Assembly: GCA_964584935.1 (NCBI GenBank)
Contig: CAZPBN010000020.1
Coordinates: forward strand, 1-48,416
Direction of reading: 5' to 3'
Source of the DNA: CAZPBN01 sp964584935
Lineage (GTDB): Bacteria; Acidobacteriota; Aminicenantia; Aminicenantales; Aminicenantaceae
DNA length: 48,416 nucleotides
The position numbers and the translations under genes are program-made. This document shows positions 1 to 7,848 of the stretch, piece after piece; within the stretch, counting starts at the first letter, position 1; each line of letters begins with the position of its first letter. The notes under the pieces are model-generated. The model did no database searches. It saw only the letters and a program-made list of their open reading frames with translations, and was not told where the DNA came from.

Positions 1-65
1 CTCGTCGCTGGTAGATTAAGTTTTGATTACCCACACTAAATGGAAGAGAACCTTTAAAACTAAAG

Positions 66-94
66 TTTATCTTAAAGTGAATTTTTAATATAAT
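66..94 (+). promoter_or_regulatory. possible promoter for the LolA-like gene
   Basis: A perfect TATAAT lies at 89-94 with a weak -35-like TTTATC at 66-71, spaced 17 bases. Transcription would start only about five bases before the ATG at 106, so the message would be nearly leaderless, in line with the poor Shine-Dalgarno match there. The -35 is weak and the call is tentative. Confidence 0.35.
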
Positions 95-105
95 AAGAGC
101 AGATA

Positions 106-756
106 ATGAAAGAAAAAACAAGGATCTATAATGTCATCTGTATAGCTCTTTTTTTTCTTGCTCTTCCACAATCCATAGAACAGATAGTGACCCAATTTGA
201 AACCAATATCCGCTCTATCAAATCCCTTCAGGCAAATTTCGATCACATCTACTATGATTCATCCCTTTCCAATCCCTTAAAAGAAAAGGGGGTTTTTTAT
301 TTTCAAAAGCCTGATTTTCTAAAATGGGAATACAACGATCCTGAAAAAAAAATATGGCTTTATAAAAAAGGGACTTTCCAGTTTTATATTCCAGAGGACA
401 AACAACTTTACAGAGGTTCCATATCCGAACAAGAACATGAAGCTGAAATCCTTATGATTCTTTCCGGACAGTCACATCTACTGGACACATATAATGTGGA
501 ATGGGGGCCTCTTTCTTCCAATGAGAAAAAAGCCTGGGAAATAAAATTTACTCCAAAAAAAGAAAGTGAGGATTATACCCATATCATTTTAGAAATTAGC
601 AGAAAAAGTCTCCTTATAAAGAGAGCTGTTTTTTTTGACTGGGCAGGAAACAAAACAGAATTTCAATTCAGCAATATCAAAACAGACCTAAATCTTTCCG
701 AAGACATTTTTAAACTGGAGGTTCCTCCGGATGTGGAGATTATTGAGGAATTCTAG
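106..756 (+). CDS. LolA-like outer-membrane lipoprotein carrier protein
   Basis: This 216-residue protein resembles the LolA/LolB-like carriers that shuttle lipoproteins across the periplasm. It has an N-terminal hydrophobic signal segment (about residues 8-22), then a region typical of the family: a helix with spaced 'SIKSLQANF' residues, 'KGVFYFQKPDFLKWEY' (about residues 62-77), and later beta strands around 'WEIKFTPKK' and 'KTEFQFSNI'. The conserved K/R-W-x-Y motif is visible. It stands alone upstream of the ECF sigma operon, separated by about 90 bases. There is no LolB or LolCDE nearby. The fold assignment is good; the exact cargo is unknown. Confidence 0.8.
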   Translation: MKEKTRIYNVICIALFFLALPQSIEQIVTQFETNIRSIKSLQANFDHIYYDSSLSNPLKEKGVFYFQKPDFLKWEYNDPEKKIWLYKKGTFQFYIPEDKQLYRGSISEQEHEAEILMILSGQSHLLDTYNVEWGPLSSNEKKAWEIKFTPKKESEDYTHIILEISRKSLLIKRAVFFDWAGNKTEFQFSNIKTDLNLSEDIFKLEVPPDVEIIEEF

Positions 757-845
757 GGAAGGTGAATGGGATATAAATCCCCCCTTTTATTAAACTCTAT
801 ACAGCAAAATACGTATATTTAAGAGGGGACAAGGAATAGTCCTCC

Positions 846-1409
846 ATGGATGAAGACAAAAATCTAATAAAACGCTCGATTAAAGGTGAAAAAAACGCAT
901 TTGAATCCATCATCAAGAAATACCAAAAACCACTGTTTAATTACATAAGAAGGATGATCGGAGAACAAGAGTTGGCTATGGATTTCACACAAGAGATTTT
1001 TTTAAAGACCTATTACTCTCTCCACACTTATCAGCCCAAGTATAAATTCAGCACCTGGCTGTTTAAAATAGCATCCAATTATTTAATAGACTACTGGCGC
1101 AAAAAAAAGCTGGATACCTTTTCCATTGACCAACAGAATGAAAACGATTACCATAATTTTCATTATCAGGTGCCTGATAGTGAACCTTCCATTTTAAAAA
1201 AGTTTGAATTGAATGAAATGAGAGCTAAAATTGAAAAAGCACTGGAAAAAATTCCTGCTCCTCTTAGAGAATTGTTTATTTGGAAACATGTGAATGAATT
1301 GAGTTATCAAGAAATTGCGGAAATAAAAGACCTGCCCGTCGGAACCATAAAAAACAGAATTTTCCAAGCAAAAGAAAGAGTCCGAAATCTTCTTGGAGAA
1401 TACAAATGA
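846..1409 (+). CDS. ECF-family RNA polymerase sigma factor
   Basis: A 187-residue sigma-70 family protein of extracytoplasmic-function size. Region 2 is seen at about residues 20-90 (including 'DFTQEIFLKTYYSLHTY' and 'FSTWLFKIASNYLIDYWR'), and region 4 at about 130-185 with the helix-turn-helix 'LSYQEIAEIKDLPVGTIKN'. It overlaps the next gene, an anti-sigma factor, by four bases (ATGA), so the two are probably translationally coupled and form a sigma/anti-sigma pair. The third gene of the operon is a polymer-forming membrane protein, which suggests an envelope-related response. An AAGGA lies about 11 bases before the start. The regulon cannot be read from the window. Confidence 0.92.
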   Translation: MDEDKNLIKRSIKGEKNAFESIIKKYQKPLFNYIRRMIGEQELAMDFTQEIFLKTYYSLHTYQPKYKFSTWLFKIASNYLIDYWRKKKLDTFSIDQQNENDYHNFHYQVPDSEPSILKKFELNEMRAKIEKALEKIPAPLRELFIWKHVNELSYQEIAEIKDLPVGTIKNRIFQAKERVRNLLGEYK

Positions 1410-1978
1410 ATTGTCTAAGGATTGATCAGATTTATTCCTATATCGAAAACGAACTGACAGATTCTGAAAATAAAAAAATAAAAAATCACCTTGCAACCTG
1501 CAAAAAATGCACTAGAGCCGTGGAAGAAAGAAAAAGGTTCCTTCAAGCAGCCAACACCCTTCCTGCCGTGGATCCTCCTCCGGAATTGAGGGAAAACATT
1601 ATGGCTCATATATTTCCCCAAAAAACTCAGAGCTGGCTTCCAACCGCAGCTATTGCTTTTTTCGTACTCACCTTTACTATCATTATTACCTTTTTGGCAA
1701 GTGGACAGAGTCTTTCCCAATTTTTCATAAACTTCTTTTATTCCCTGCTGGATCTTGGAAAAAATATTGTTCTTATATGTTCAAAAATTCTTAAACTTGG
1801 AACGATAATTATAGAAGTCATTCCGAAGCTGTTTGGATATTTGATAAACAGTTTGACAACAGTGATCTCATTCATTCCCACTGAGACTCAAATTGTCTTC
1901 ATTATTGTTACCATTTTACTTTCTATAACTTTGCTTCACGGAGCAAAAAGATTATTTTCTGGTGGTGAAACATTATGA
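1406..1978 (+). CDS. zinc-finger (zf-HC2) transmembrane anti-sigma factor
   Basis: The 190-residue product starts with a cytoplasmic zf-HC2 domain: His and two Cys in 'HLATCKKC' (about residues 28-35), the H-x3-C-x2-C zinc signature of ZAS anti-sigma factors. A first membrane segment follows at about residues 78-97 and more hydrophobic stretches lie in the second half. It should bind and hold the sigma factor encoded immediately upstream at the inner membrane. It overlaps both neighbours by four bases. The C-terminal half is unusually hydrophobic for this family and may contain three or four membrane spans rather than a periplasmic sensor domain. Confidence 0.85.
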   Translation: MNCLRIDQIYSYIENELTDSENKKIKNHLATCKKCTRAVEERKRFLQAANTLPAVDPPPELRENIMAHIFPQKTQSWLPTAAIAFFVLTFTIIITFLASGQSLSQFFINFFYSLLDLGKNIVLICSKILKLGTIIIEVIPKLFGYLINSLTTVISFIPTETQIVFIIVTILLSITLLHGAKRLFSGGETL

Positions 1979-2886
1979 AAAACAAAGCAATTTTGATTCT
2001 TATATTTATTTTCCTTTTCTCAGGATTTTCACCTCTTCAGTCCCAACAATCCATTACTTTGAAAAAAGATATTGTGGTCGCAGAAAACGAAGTGCAGGAT
2101 AATGTATTCACTTTTGGAGGAAACATCCTCATTGAAGGAAAAGTAACGGAAAGTGTTGTTGCTTTCGGCGGTAAAATTGTCGTAAACGGAGAAGTTGAGG
2201 AAATTGTATTGGGAATCGGTTCCCATATCACACTGAACTCAACAGCTGTGGTTAATGGAGATTTGGTGTCTATAGGCGGCACTCTGGAAAAGGAATCGGG
2301 CTCAACGATTAAAGGAGACACTATATATTTCAAAACCTCTGAAGATATCGATGAATTTTTGAATAAAAGTCTCCTCTCTCTCATATCCTTTTCCTGGATT
2401 CCGTTTCTTCTGGTATTAAAGCTGATAGGGATATTTATCTGGTTGATTATTACAATGGTATTAACAGGCTTATTCCCCAGACAAGTTTCTTTTTCTTCTT
2501 CTCAAATCAAAAATAATTTCTGGCCGATTATGGGAACAGGACTCTTAAGCATTATCATCTTTTCCGGACTTGTCATATTTTCAGCCCTTCTCAGTCTCAT
2601 TATTATAGGAATTCCCATCCTCATATCTCTCATAATTCTAGGAATAGTCATAAAAGCATTTGGAAAAGTGGTCCTTTTTCACTTTGCTGGAGAATACACC
2701 TTTAATACACTTGGATGGAAGAAAGGCTCTCCTTTAGTTTATGCGATTATTGGCTTATTTATTGTGAGTCTTCTTGAATTTATCCCTGTCCTTGGAGCTC
2801 TTATTTCATTGTTTGTCAGTATTGCCGGATGGGGTGCGGCTATTAGAACTAAATTTGGAACGACAGAAAATTGGTTTAAAAAATAA
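1975..2886 (+). CDS. polymer-forming (bactofilin-like beta-repeat) membrane protein
   Basis: This 303-residue protein has a signal peptide (about residues 1-23), then short beta-helix repeats rich in Gly/Val ('VFTFGGNILIEGKVTESVVA', 'FGGKIVVNGEVEEIVLGIGS', 'VVNGDLVSIGGTLEKESGST') as in polymer-forming cytoskeletal domains. At least four hydrophobic membrane segments follow (from about residue 137 to 295). Since the repeats sit after a signal peptide, they probably face the periplasm rather than the cytoplasm. The start overlaps the anti-sigma gene by four bases, so it belongs to the sigma operon and is a likely target or partner of that system. The molecular role is not known. Confidence 0.75.
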   Translation: MKNKAILILIFIFLFSGFSPLQSQQSITLKKDIVVAENEVQDNVFTFGGNILIEGKVTESVVAFGGKIVVNGEVEEIVLGIGSHITLNSTAVVNGDLVSIGGTLEKESGSTIKGDTIYFKTSEDIDEFLNKSLLSLISFSWIPFLLVLKLIGIFIWLIITMVLTGLFPRQVSFSSSQIKNNFWPIMGTGLLSIIIFSGLVIFSALLSLIIIGIPILISLIILGIVIKAFGKVVLFHFAGEYTFNTLGWKKGSPLVYAIIGLFIVSLLEFIPVLGALISLFVSIAGWGAAIRTKFGTTENWFKK

Positions 2887-2961
2887 AGCTTTCTTTTGTA
2901 CGCTGGAATGAAGGAGTAATTTCCATTATGTGTTAAGCCAATTCCCAATGAAAGGATAAAA

Positions 2962-3519
2962 TCATTTTTCCAGAATTTCTTTCTCTTTCAATGAAGCTAT
3001 TTCCTCGATCTTCTTTGAATATTCATCGATCAGTTCTTGAAGTTTTTCAATACCCCAGAACTTATCATCCTCACTGATTTCTTTTTCCTTTTCCATTTCT
3101 TCTATTTTTTCTTTGATTTCCCTTCTCATATTGCGGAGAACTGTTTTTTCTTCTTCCTCCATTTTACGGATATAATTGGCTATCTCATTTCTCCTCTCTT
3201 CATCCAAGGGAGGGATGGGTATCTTCAGCATTTTTCCATCATTGATTGGATTTAAGCCCAGATCAGCACTTCGGATCGCTTTATCAATAGAATCGAGAAA
3301 TGAAGGATCCCAAGGTTGAACTGTTATTAAAGTTGGCTGGGGCACTCCCAGAGTTGCTATCTGGTTAATAGGAGTCATGTTTCCATAGTAATCCACTCTT
3401 ATTTCTTCGAAAATATTTAAATTTGCCTGACCCGTTCTTAACTTGCTTAAATCCTTACGGAAATGCTCAATTGAATCTTTCATTTTTTTTTCTAATTCTT
3501 TTAATAATTGTTTTAACAT
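2962..3519 (-). CDS. frr: ribosome recycling factor
   Basis: A full-length RRF of 185 residues, which with EF-G splits post-termination ribosomes. The family signature is clear: 'LSKLRTGQANLNIFEEIRVD' near residues 25-44, 'TPINQIATLGVPQP', 'LTIQPWD-like' text at 'VTVQPWDPSFLDSIDKAI', 'IPPLDEERRNEIANYIRKM' and a C-terminal basic/acidic helix. It is the last gene of the rplM-rpsI-rpsB-tsf-pyrH-frr run, 48 bases downstream of pyrH. It converges with the polymer-forming gene. The order matches the common bacterial rpsB-tsf-pyrH-frr arrangement. Confidence 0.97.
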   Translation of the reverse strand: MLKQLLKELEKKMKDSIEHFRKDLSKLRTGQANLNIFEEIRVDYYGNMTPINQIATLGVPQPTLITVQPWDPSFLDSIDKAIRSADLGLNPINDGKMLKIPIPPLDEERRNEIANYIRKMEEEEKTVLRNMRREIKEKIEEMEKEKEISEDDKFWGIEKLQELIDEYSKKIEEIASLKEKEILEK

Positions 3520-3567
3520 CTATAATCCCCTCAAATAATTCATAATTGTATATATTTCATTTAAATT

Positions 3568-4287
3568 TCAATTGACCATTGTCCCTACTTTTTTCCCTAA
3601 AACAGCATCTTTCATATTCCCTTTTTTGTTAAGGTTAAAAACAATAATAGGAACATTATTATCTCGGCATAAAGAAATTGCTGTCAAATCCATAACTTTC
3701 AAACCCTTTTTGATAACATCCATATATTTGATGGTATCAAATTTCTTTGCTGATTTGTCTTTCATAGGATCTGAAGAATAAACACCATCCACTTTAGTTG
3801 CCTTGAGTATCACATCTGCTCCAATTTCAAGAGCTCTCAAAGCTGCAGCCGTATCTGTGGTGAAATAAGGGCTCCCAATGCCTGCACTGAAAACGACCAC
3901 CTTTTTTTCTTCAATATACTCCAGAACTTTTCGTCTGACAAAAGGTTCTGTTATGGTTGATATTTCCACAGCAGAAACATGATGCGCATCCAATCCCTCA
4001 TTTTCAATCGCATATTGAAGAGCGATTCCATTAATCATGGTCGCCAGCAGTCCCATATAATCGGCTGTAACTCTCTCCATTCCTGATTGAGTCCCAAACA
4101 CACCACGAAATATGTTCCCCCCGCCTATCATTATGGCAATATGAACATCCATTTCATAAATTTGCCTGATTTCCTTGGCAATAGAATGGGCGGTTTGCAA
4201 ATCAATCCCAAATTGAAGTTTTCCTAAAAGAGATTCCCCCGAAAGTTTTAAGAGAACTTTTTTATAAGCTGGCTCACTATGTGCCAT
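3568..4287 (-). CDS. pyrH: UMP kinase
   Basis: Bacterial UMP kinase (239 residues) of the amino-acid-kinase fold, which phosphorylates UMP to UDP for pyrimidine nucleotide synthesis. It has the N-terminal 'VLLKLSGESL' phosphate-binding motif, 'IMIGGGNIFRG' (glycine-rich loop, about residues 53-63), 'TDTAAALRALEIGADVILKATKVDGVY' in the second half, and 'VMDLTAISLCRDNNVPIIVFN'. It lies eight bases downstream of tsf and upstream of frr in the translation operon. Confidence 0.97.
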   Translation of the reverse strand: MAHSEPAYKKVLLKLSGESLLGKLQFGIDLQTAHSIAKEIRQIYEMDVHIAIMIGGGNIFRGVFGTQSGMERVTADYMGLLATMINGIALQYAIENEGLDAHHVSAVEISTITEPFVRRKVLEYIEEKKVVVFSAGIGSPYFTTDTAAALRALEIGADVILKATKVDGVYSSDPMKDKSAKKFDTIKYMDVIKKGLKVMDLTAISLCRDNNVPIIVFNLNKKGNMKDAVLGKKVGTMVN

Positions 4288-4295
4288 AATTTTTA

Positions 4296-4892
4296 TCAGG
4301 TTTGCCCTATTTCAAACCGGCAAAACCTACTTATCTGTACATTCTCCCCGCATTTAGCGATGAATGATGCTAAAAGCTGTTTTATGGTAATTTTATCATC
4401 TCTAATATAAGCCTGTTCAAGCAAACACACTTCTTGAAAAAATTTATTTAATTTCCCTTCCACGATTTTCTCAATTATATCCTGTGGCTTATTCGAATCC
4501 TTGAATTGTTCACGAATAATTTCTTTTTCTTTCTCTAAGACCTCATCGGGAACATCATCTGAAGACAAATAGATTGGATTGGATGCCGCAATATGCAAAC
4601 AAATATTCTTTGTGATTTCTTTAAACTCATCCATGTTTGCTACAAAATCCGTTTCACAATTGACTTCAACCAGAACTCCGATCTTTCCGGTAAGATGAAC
4701 ATAAGAACCAATTAATCCTTCGGCAGCCTCCCGGCTCATTTTGTCTTTCGCCCTCTCATAGCCTCTTTTTCTTAATATGGTTATGGCTTCTTCTATATTT
4801 CCATTGGTTTCCTTCAGAGCTTTTTTACACTCCATGACTCCTATTCCGGTCCGGGTTCGAAGCTCCTTAACCATCTCAGCAGTGATTTCCAT
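4296..4892 (-). CDS. tsf: elongation factor Ts (short form)
   Basis: EF-Ts, the nucleotide-exchange factor for EF-Tu. The N-terminal UBA-like helix bundle is clear ('VKELRTRTGIGVMECKKALK', residues 9-28), followed by the conserved 'VEVNCETDFVANMDEFKEI' block. At 198 residues it is the short form, seen in several phyla, with a reduced dimerisation core compared with the E. coli protein of about 280 residues. An SD-like GAGGA precedes the ATG. It follows rpsB closely. Confidence 0.95.
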   Translation of the reverse strand: MEITAEMVKELRTRTGIGVMECKKALKETNGNIEEAITILRKRGYERAKDKMSREAAEGLIGSYVHLTGKIGVLVEVNCETDFVANMDEFKEITKNICLHIAASNPIYLSSDDVPDEVLEKEKEIIREQFKDSNKPQDIIEKIVEGKLNKFFQEVCLLEQAYIRDDKITIKQLLASFIAKCGENVQISRFCRFEIGQT

Positions 4893-4906
4893 ATTCTATT
4901 CCTCCA

Positions 4907-5761
4907 TTACTCTGATTTTTCACTCTCACCCTGTTCTTCTTCGCTTTCCTCTTTATCCTGAGTTTCAGAAGAGAGATCTTTCTCCTCTGTCTCAGAAGCG
5001 GAAGGTTCAGAAACCTCTTCAGCCTCCTCTGCTGAAGATTCCTCTTCTTTTTTTGACTCCTGGAGTTCTTTTTCCAACTTATTCTTTTTTCCTTCAATTA
5101 TGATTTCAGATACTTTTGACGTAAATAATTCAATAGCTCTTAAAGCATCATCGTTTCCTGGAATCGGAAAATCAATGTCTTCAGGATCGCCATTTGTATC
5201 CACGATAGCCACAATTGGTATATTCAATTTTTTTGCTTCGGCAATGGCAATTTCTTCTTTTAAAGAATCAATAACAAATATTAATCCGGGGAGGTCATTC
5301 ATGTTCTTAATTCCACCCAGATTTTTGGAAAGTTTCCTGTAAACCTTCTCTGTTTTAGATTGATCCTTTTTTGACAAAAGGTCCCAGCGACCGTCTTCTT
5401 TCATTTCTTCCAATTCGATCAATCTATCCACACTTTTTCTTATCACATTAAAATTGGTTAATAATCCTCCCAGCCAACGCTGGTTGACATAGTACGAATC
5501 ACATTTTTCAGAAAACTCTTTTATGATATCCTGGGCTTGCTTTTTAGTACCAATGAGAAGGACTTCCTTTCCATTTTCCACAACTTCCCTTATGAAATTC
5601 AACGTTTCTTTGAATATTTTTATCGTTTTCTGTAAATCAATGATATAAATTCCATTTCTTTGACCATAAATATACGGCTTCATCTTTGGATTCCACCTCT
5701 TTGTTTGGTGGCCAAAATGAACTCCTGCTTCTAATAACTCCTTCATAGTAACTGAAACCAA
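4907..5761 (-). CDS. rpsB: 30S ribosomal protein S2 with acidic C-terminal tail
   Basis: Ribosomal protein S2: 'LLEAGVHFGHQTKRWNPKMK' and 'GTKKQAQDIIKEFSEKC', 'YVNQRWLGGLLTNF', 'GDPEDIDFPIPGNDDALRAI' are all present. The start at 5761 is TTG, chosen because a GGAGG sits seven bases upstream and the family usually has a few residues before MKELLEAG; the internal ATG at 5746 has no such site. After the S2 core (about 225 residues) comes a tail of roughly 55 residues made mostly of Glu, Ser and Lys, strongly acidic overall. Such tails occur in some S2 proteins but this is on the long side. Confidence 0.96.
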   Translation of the reverse strand: MVSVTMKELLEAGVHFGHQTKRWNPKMKPYIYGQRNGIYIIDLQKTIKIFKETLNFIREVVENGKEVLLIGTKKQAQDIIKEFSEKCDSYYVNQRWLGGLLTNFNVIRKSVDRLIELEEMKEDGRWDLLSKKDQSKTEKVYRKLSKNLGGIKNMNDLPGLIFVIDSLKEEIAIAEAKKLNIPIVAIVDTNGDPEDIDFPIPGNDDALRAIELFTSKVSEIIIEGKKNKLEKELQESKKEEESSAEEAEEVSEPSASETEEKDLSSETQDKEESEEEQGESEKSE

Positions 5762-5776
5762 TAGATTTCCTCCCGA

Positions 5777-6187
5777 TTATCTTTTGTGATATTGCGGTGC
5801 CTTCCGGGCTCCCAACAATCCATATTTTTTTCTTTCTTTTATCCTCGAATCTCTGGTTAATAATCCAGCCTCTTTCAATACAGGCCGCAGTTCCTTATTG
5901 AACTCAGTCAAGGCTCTTGAAATCCCCAAACGGATGGCCTCTGACTGGCTGGAATATCCTCCTCCTTTGACCCGAATGAAAATATTAAATTTATCCGTTG
6001 TTTCTGTTAAGCGAAGAGGCTGTATAATGGTATGTTTTTGAAACTCCAAATTGAAATATTCATCAAAAACATGAGGTTTTTTATCGACATATAAATTGAA
6101 TTCTCCTTTTCCCGGCCTAAGAAAAACTCTGGCTATAGCTGTTTTCCTTCTTCCTGTTCCATAATACTGGATAATACTCAACATCAT
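5777..6187 (-). CDS. rpsI: 30S ribosomal protein S9
   Basis: S9 with the typical N-terminal 'YYGTGRRKTAIARVFLRPG', a central 'IRVKGGGYSSQSEAIRLGIS' and the C-terminal arginine/lysine tail ending 'APQYHKR', which reaches toward the P-site tRNA. The first codons are ATG ATG TTG; an AGGAG directly abuts the first ATG, so the second ATG (6184) may be the true start. It sits three bases after rplM in the usual L13-S9 pair. Confidence 0.97.
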   Translation of the reverse strand: MMLSIIQYYGTGRRKTAIARVFLRPGKGEFNLYVDKKPHVFDEYFNLEFQKHTIIQPLRLTETTDKFNIFIRVKGGGYSSQSEAIRLGISRALTEFNKELRPVLKEAGLLTRDSRIKERKKYGLLGARKAPQYHKR

Positions 6188-6190
6188 CTC

Positions 6191-6622
6191 CTAAAAATTA
6201 ATTTCTTGGGGTTTTTGAGCCTCATGAGGATGATTCTCCCCTTTGTAAACCTTGAGCTTTTTATAAATACTCCTCCCCAGTTTATTTTTGGGGATCATAC
6301 CCCAAACAGCTTTTTTAATAATTTCCTCCGGTTTTTTTTCCATTAAATCGTTAAAGGTTTTCTCTTTTATGCCTCCCGGATAACCTGAATGGAAATAGTA
6401 CTTCTTTTGCTCTCCTTTTTTCCCGGTTACTTTTACCTTTTCGGCATTAATGACAATCACAAAATCTCCGCTATCCATAAAAGGAGTGAATTGTGGTTTT
6501 CTTTTCCCGCGCAACAGAACGGCAATCTCAGTGGCTAATCGTCCTAAAACCTTTCCTTCAGCATCAATCAACCACCATTTCTTTTCAATTTCACCTTTTT
6601 TTGGTGTATACGTCTTCAACAT
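6191..6622 (-). CDS. rplM: 50S ribosomal protein L13
   Basis: L13, 143 residues, full length: 'KWWLIDAEGKVLGRLATEIA', 'LLRGKRKPQFTPFMDSGDFV', 'VTGKKGEQKKYYFHSGYPGG' and 'AVWGMIPKNKLGRSIYKKLK' are diagnostic. It is the first gene of the six-gene translation operon that runs to frr. A well-formed sigma-70 promoter lies about 45 bases upstream. No leader structure characteristic of an L13 autoregulatory RNA was recognised in the short upstream region. Confidence 0.97.
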   Translation of the reverse strand: MLKTYTPKKGEIEKKWWLIDAEGKVLGRLATEIAVLLRGKRKPQFTPFMDSGDFVIVINAEKVKVTGKKGEQKKYYFHSGYPGGIKEKTFNDLMEKKPEEIIKKAVWGMIPKNKLGRSIYKKLKVYKGENHPHEAQKPQEINF

Positions 6623-6664
6623 GATTTACCTCAGAATCAAACTCTTGAGTAAAGAGGATGCTCT

Positions 6665-6693
6665 AAAATACTAAATCTTCAGAGAATTGTCAA
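6665..6693 (-). promoter_or_regulatory. sigma-70 promoter of the rplM operon
   Basis: On the minus strand a perfect TTGACA (6693-6688) is followed by a 17-base spacer and TATTTT (6670-6665). The start of transcription would fall about 35 bases before the rplM ATG at 6622. Position and spacing are ideal for driving the ribosomal-protein operon. Confidence 0.8.
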
Positions 6694-6757
6694 CCTTTAC
6701 TGCCTGGAGAACACTCTCTTCATCAGGGAATCAAGTAATGTATCTCTAGCACCCGGT

Positions 6758-7759
6758 TTATTTTTCTGAACTTAATTCTTCTTCAAGTTTTGCTCTTGCT
6801 TGTTCCCTCTTCCTTAGTTCCAGAAACTTCTCCTGCCATTTATCTGCCTCTGCCATGTATCTGTCATACTTCTCAGGATAAAGAGCAGTAAAAACATTTC
6901 TGTACAGAATGTTAATATAGGAATATGTATTGGCATAATCTGGCTCCATATCCATGGCTTTCATCAAAGCTTCTTCGCTTTCAGCTCCAAGCTTTAACCT
7001 TTCCTCTCTAGACAATATGTTTCTAAGACGGTGAGCCTTCCAAAAAAGATTCACTCCTTTTGAATAATAATTCAATGCATTATCCGGCTGCATTTTTATC
7101 AGAAGCCGGTCATATTTAATGGCTTTATCGAACATAGCAGAAGGATCCTCAACTGAATTTACTAAATCCTTGTAAAATTTCTCAATGAATTTATATCCCT
7201 CCACACTTGCTGGATCTAGTTCAATTCTCCGCAAATACATCGATTCGGCTTTTCTTCTAAAGTCTTCATTCTTGCCCGAGTATTTCTTATAAAAATTCGC
7301 TAAAACATAGTAATTGTTTAAATCGGTGGGATCCAAATCAAGGATTTTGTAATAGAGTTCTTCAGCTTCTTCGATTTTATCAACTTTTTCATACATATCT
7401 GCCAGTGAATAAATAACATCCTTTTTCTTAGGGTTGGCTTCATACGCTTTCTTTAAATTGTTGAGTGCTTGTTGGGCAATTTTGTCATTTTCTTCTGAGT
7501 CTATATGGGGCTTATAAAGGTTTTTGTAACTTTCTCCCAAATATCTGTAAGCTTCCGCTAAATTGGGATTTTTTTCGATAGCTCGTTCATATTCTTTGAC
7601 AGCTTGACGATAATGCTTATCTTCAAATTCGGCATTTCCATTTCTGAAATAATAATTCGCCCTTAACCTATTTGTAAAATTCTTACAACCCGAAGTCATG
7701 ATGATGACAGCAAAGGCTAAAAGAAGCAAAAATATAATACTTTTATCTTTCCGAAGCAT
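6758..7759 (-). CDS. TPR-repeat lipoprotein
   Basis: A 333-residue lipoprotein: hydrophobic N-terminus and lipobox ending in Cys ('IIMTSGC', Cys about residue 25), followed by tetratricopeptide repeats (for example 'YRQAVKEYERAIEKNPNLAE', 'EEAEELYYKILDLDPTDLNN', and a third around 'SMYLRRIELDPASVEGYKFI'). TPR lipoproteins usually act as scaffolds in envelope complexes. An AGGAGGT lies just before the start. It stands between der and rplM with its own spacing, and the partner is not identifiable. Confidence 0.8.
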   Translation of the reverse strand: MLRKDKSIIFLLLLAFAVIIMTSGCKNFTNRLRANYYFRNGNAEFEDKHYRQAVKEYERAIEKNPNLAEAYRYLGESYKNLYKPHIDSEENDKIAQQALNNLKKAYEANPKKKDVIYSLADMYEKVDKIEEAEELYYKILDLDPTDLNNYYVLANFYKKYSGKNEDFRRKAESMYLRRIELDPASVEGYKFIEKFYKDLVNSVEDPSAMFDKAIKYDRLLIKMQPDNALNYYSKGVNLFWKAHRLRNILSREERLKLGAESEEALMKAMDMEPDYANTYSYINILYRNVFTALYPEKYDRYMAEADKWQEKFLELRKREQARAKLEEELSSEK

Positions 7760-7848
7760 GTGACCTCCTAAATCTTCTCATTAGTATCCGAGGTATTTAT
7801 TTTAAATAAAATTGAGAACCAAAGTCAAGAAGTTATCCAATCTCCATT

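Noticed and set aside
757..845. Short GGGAT/ATCCC hairpin before the sigma factor as a terminator
   Set aside because: The stem is only five pairs and the following run mixes C and T; too weak to call.
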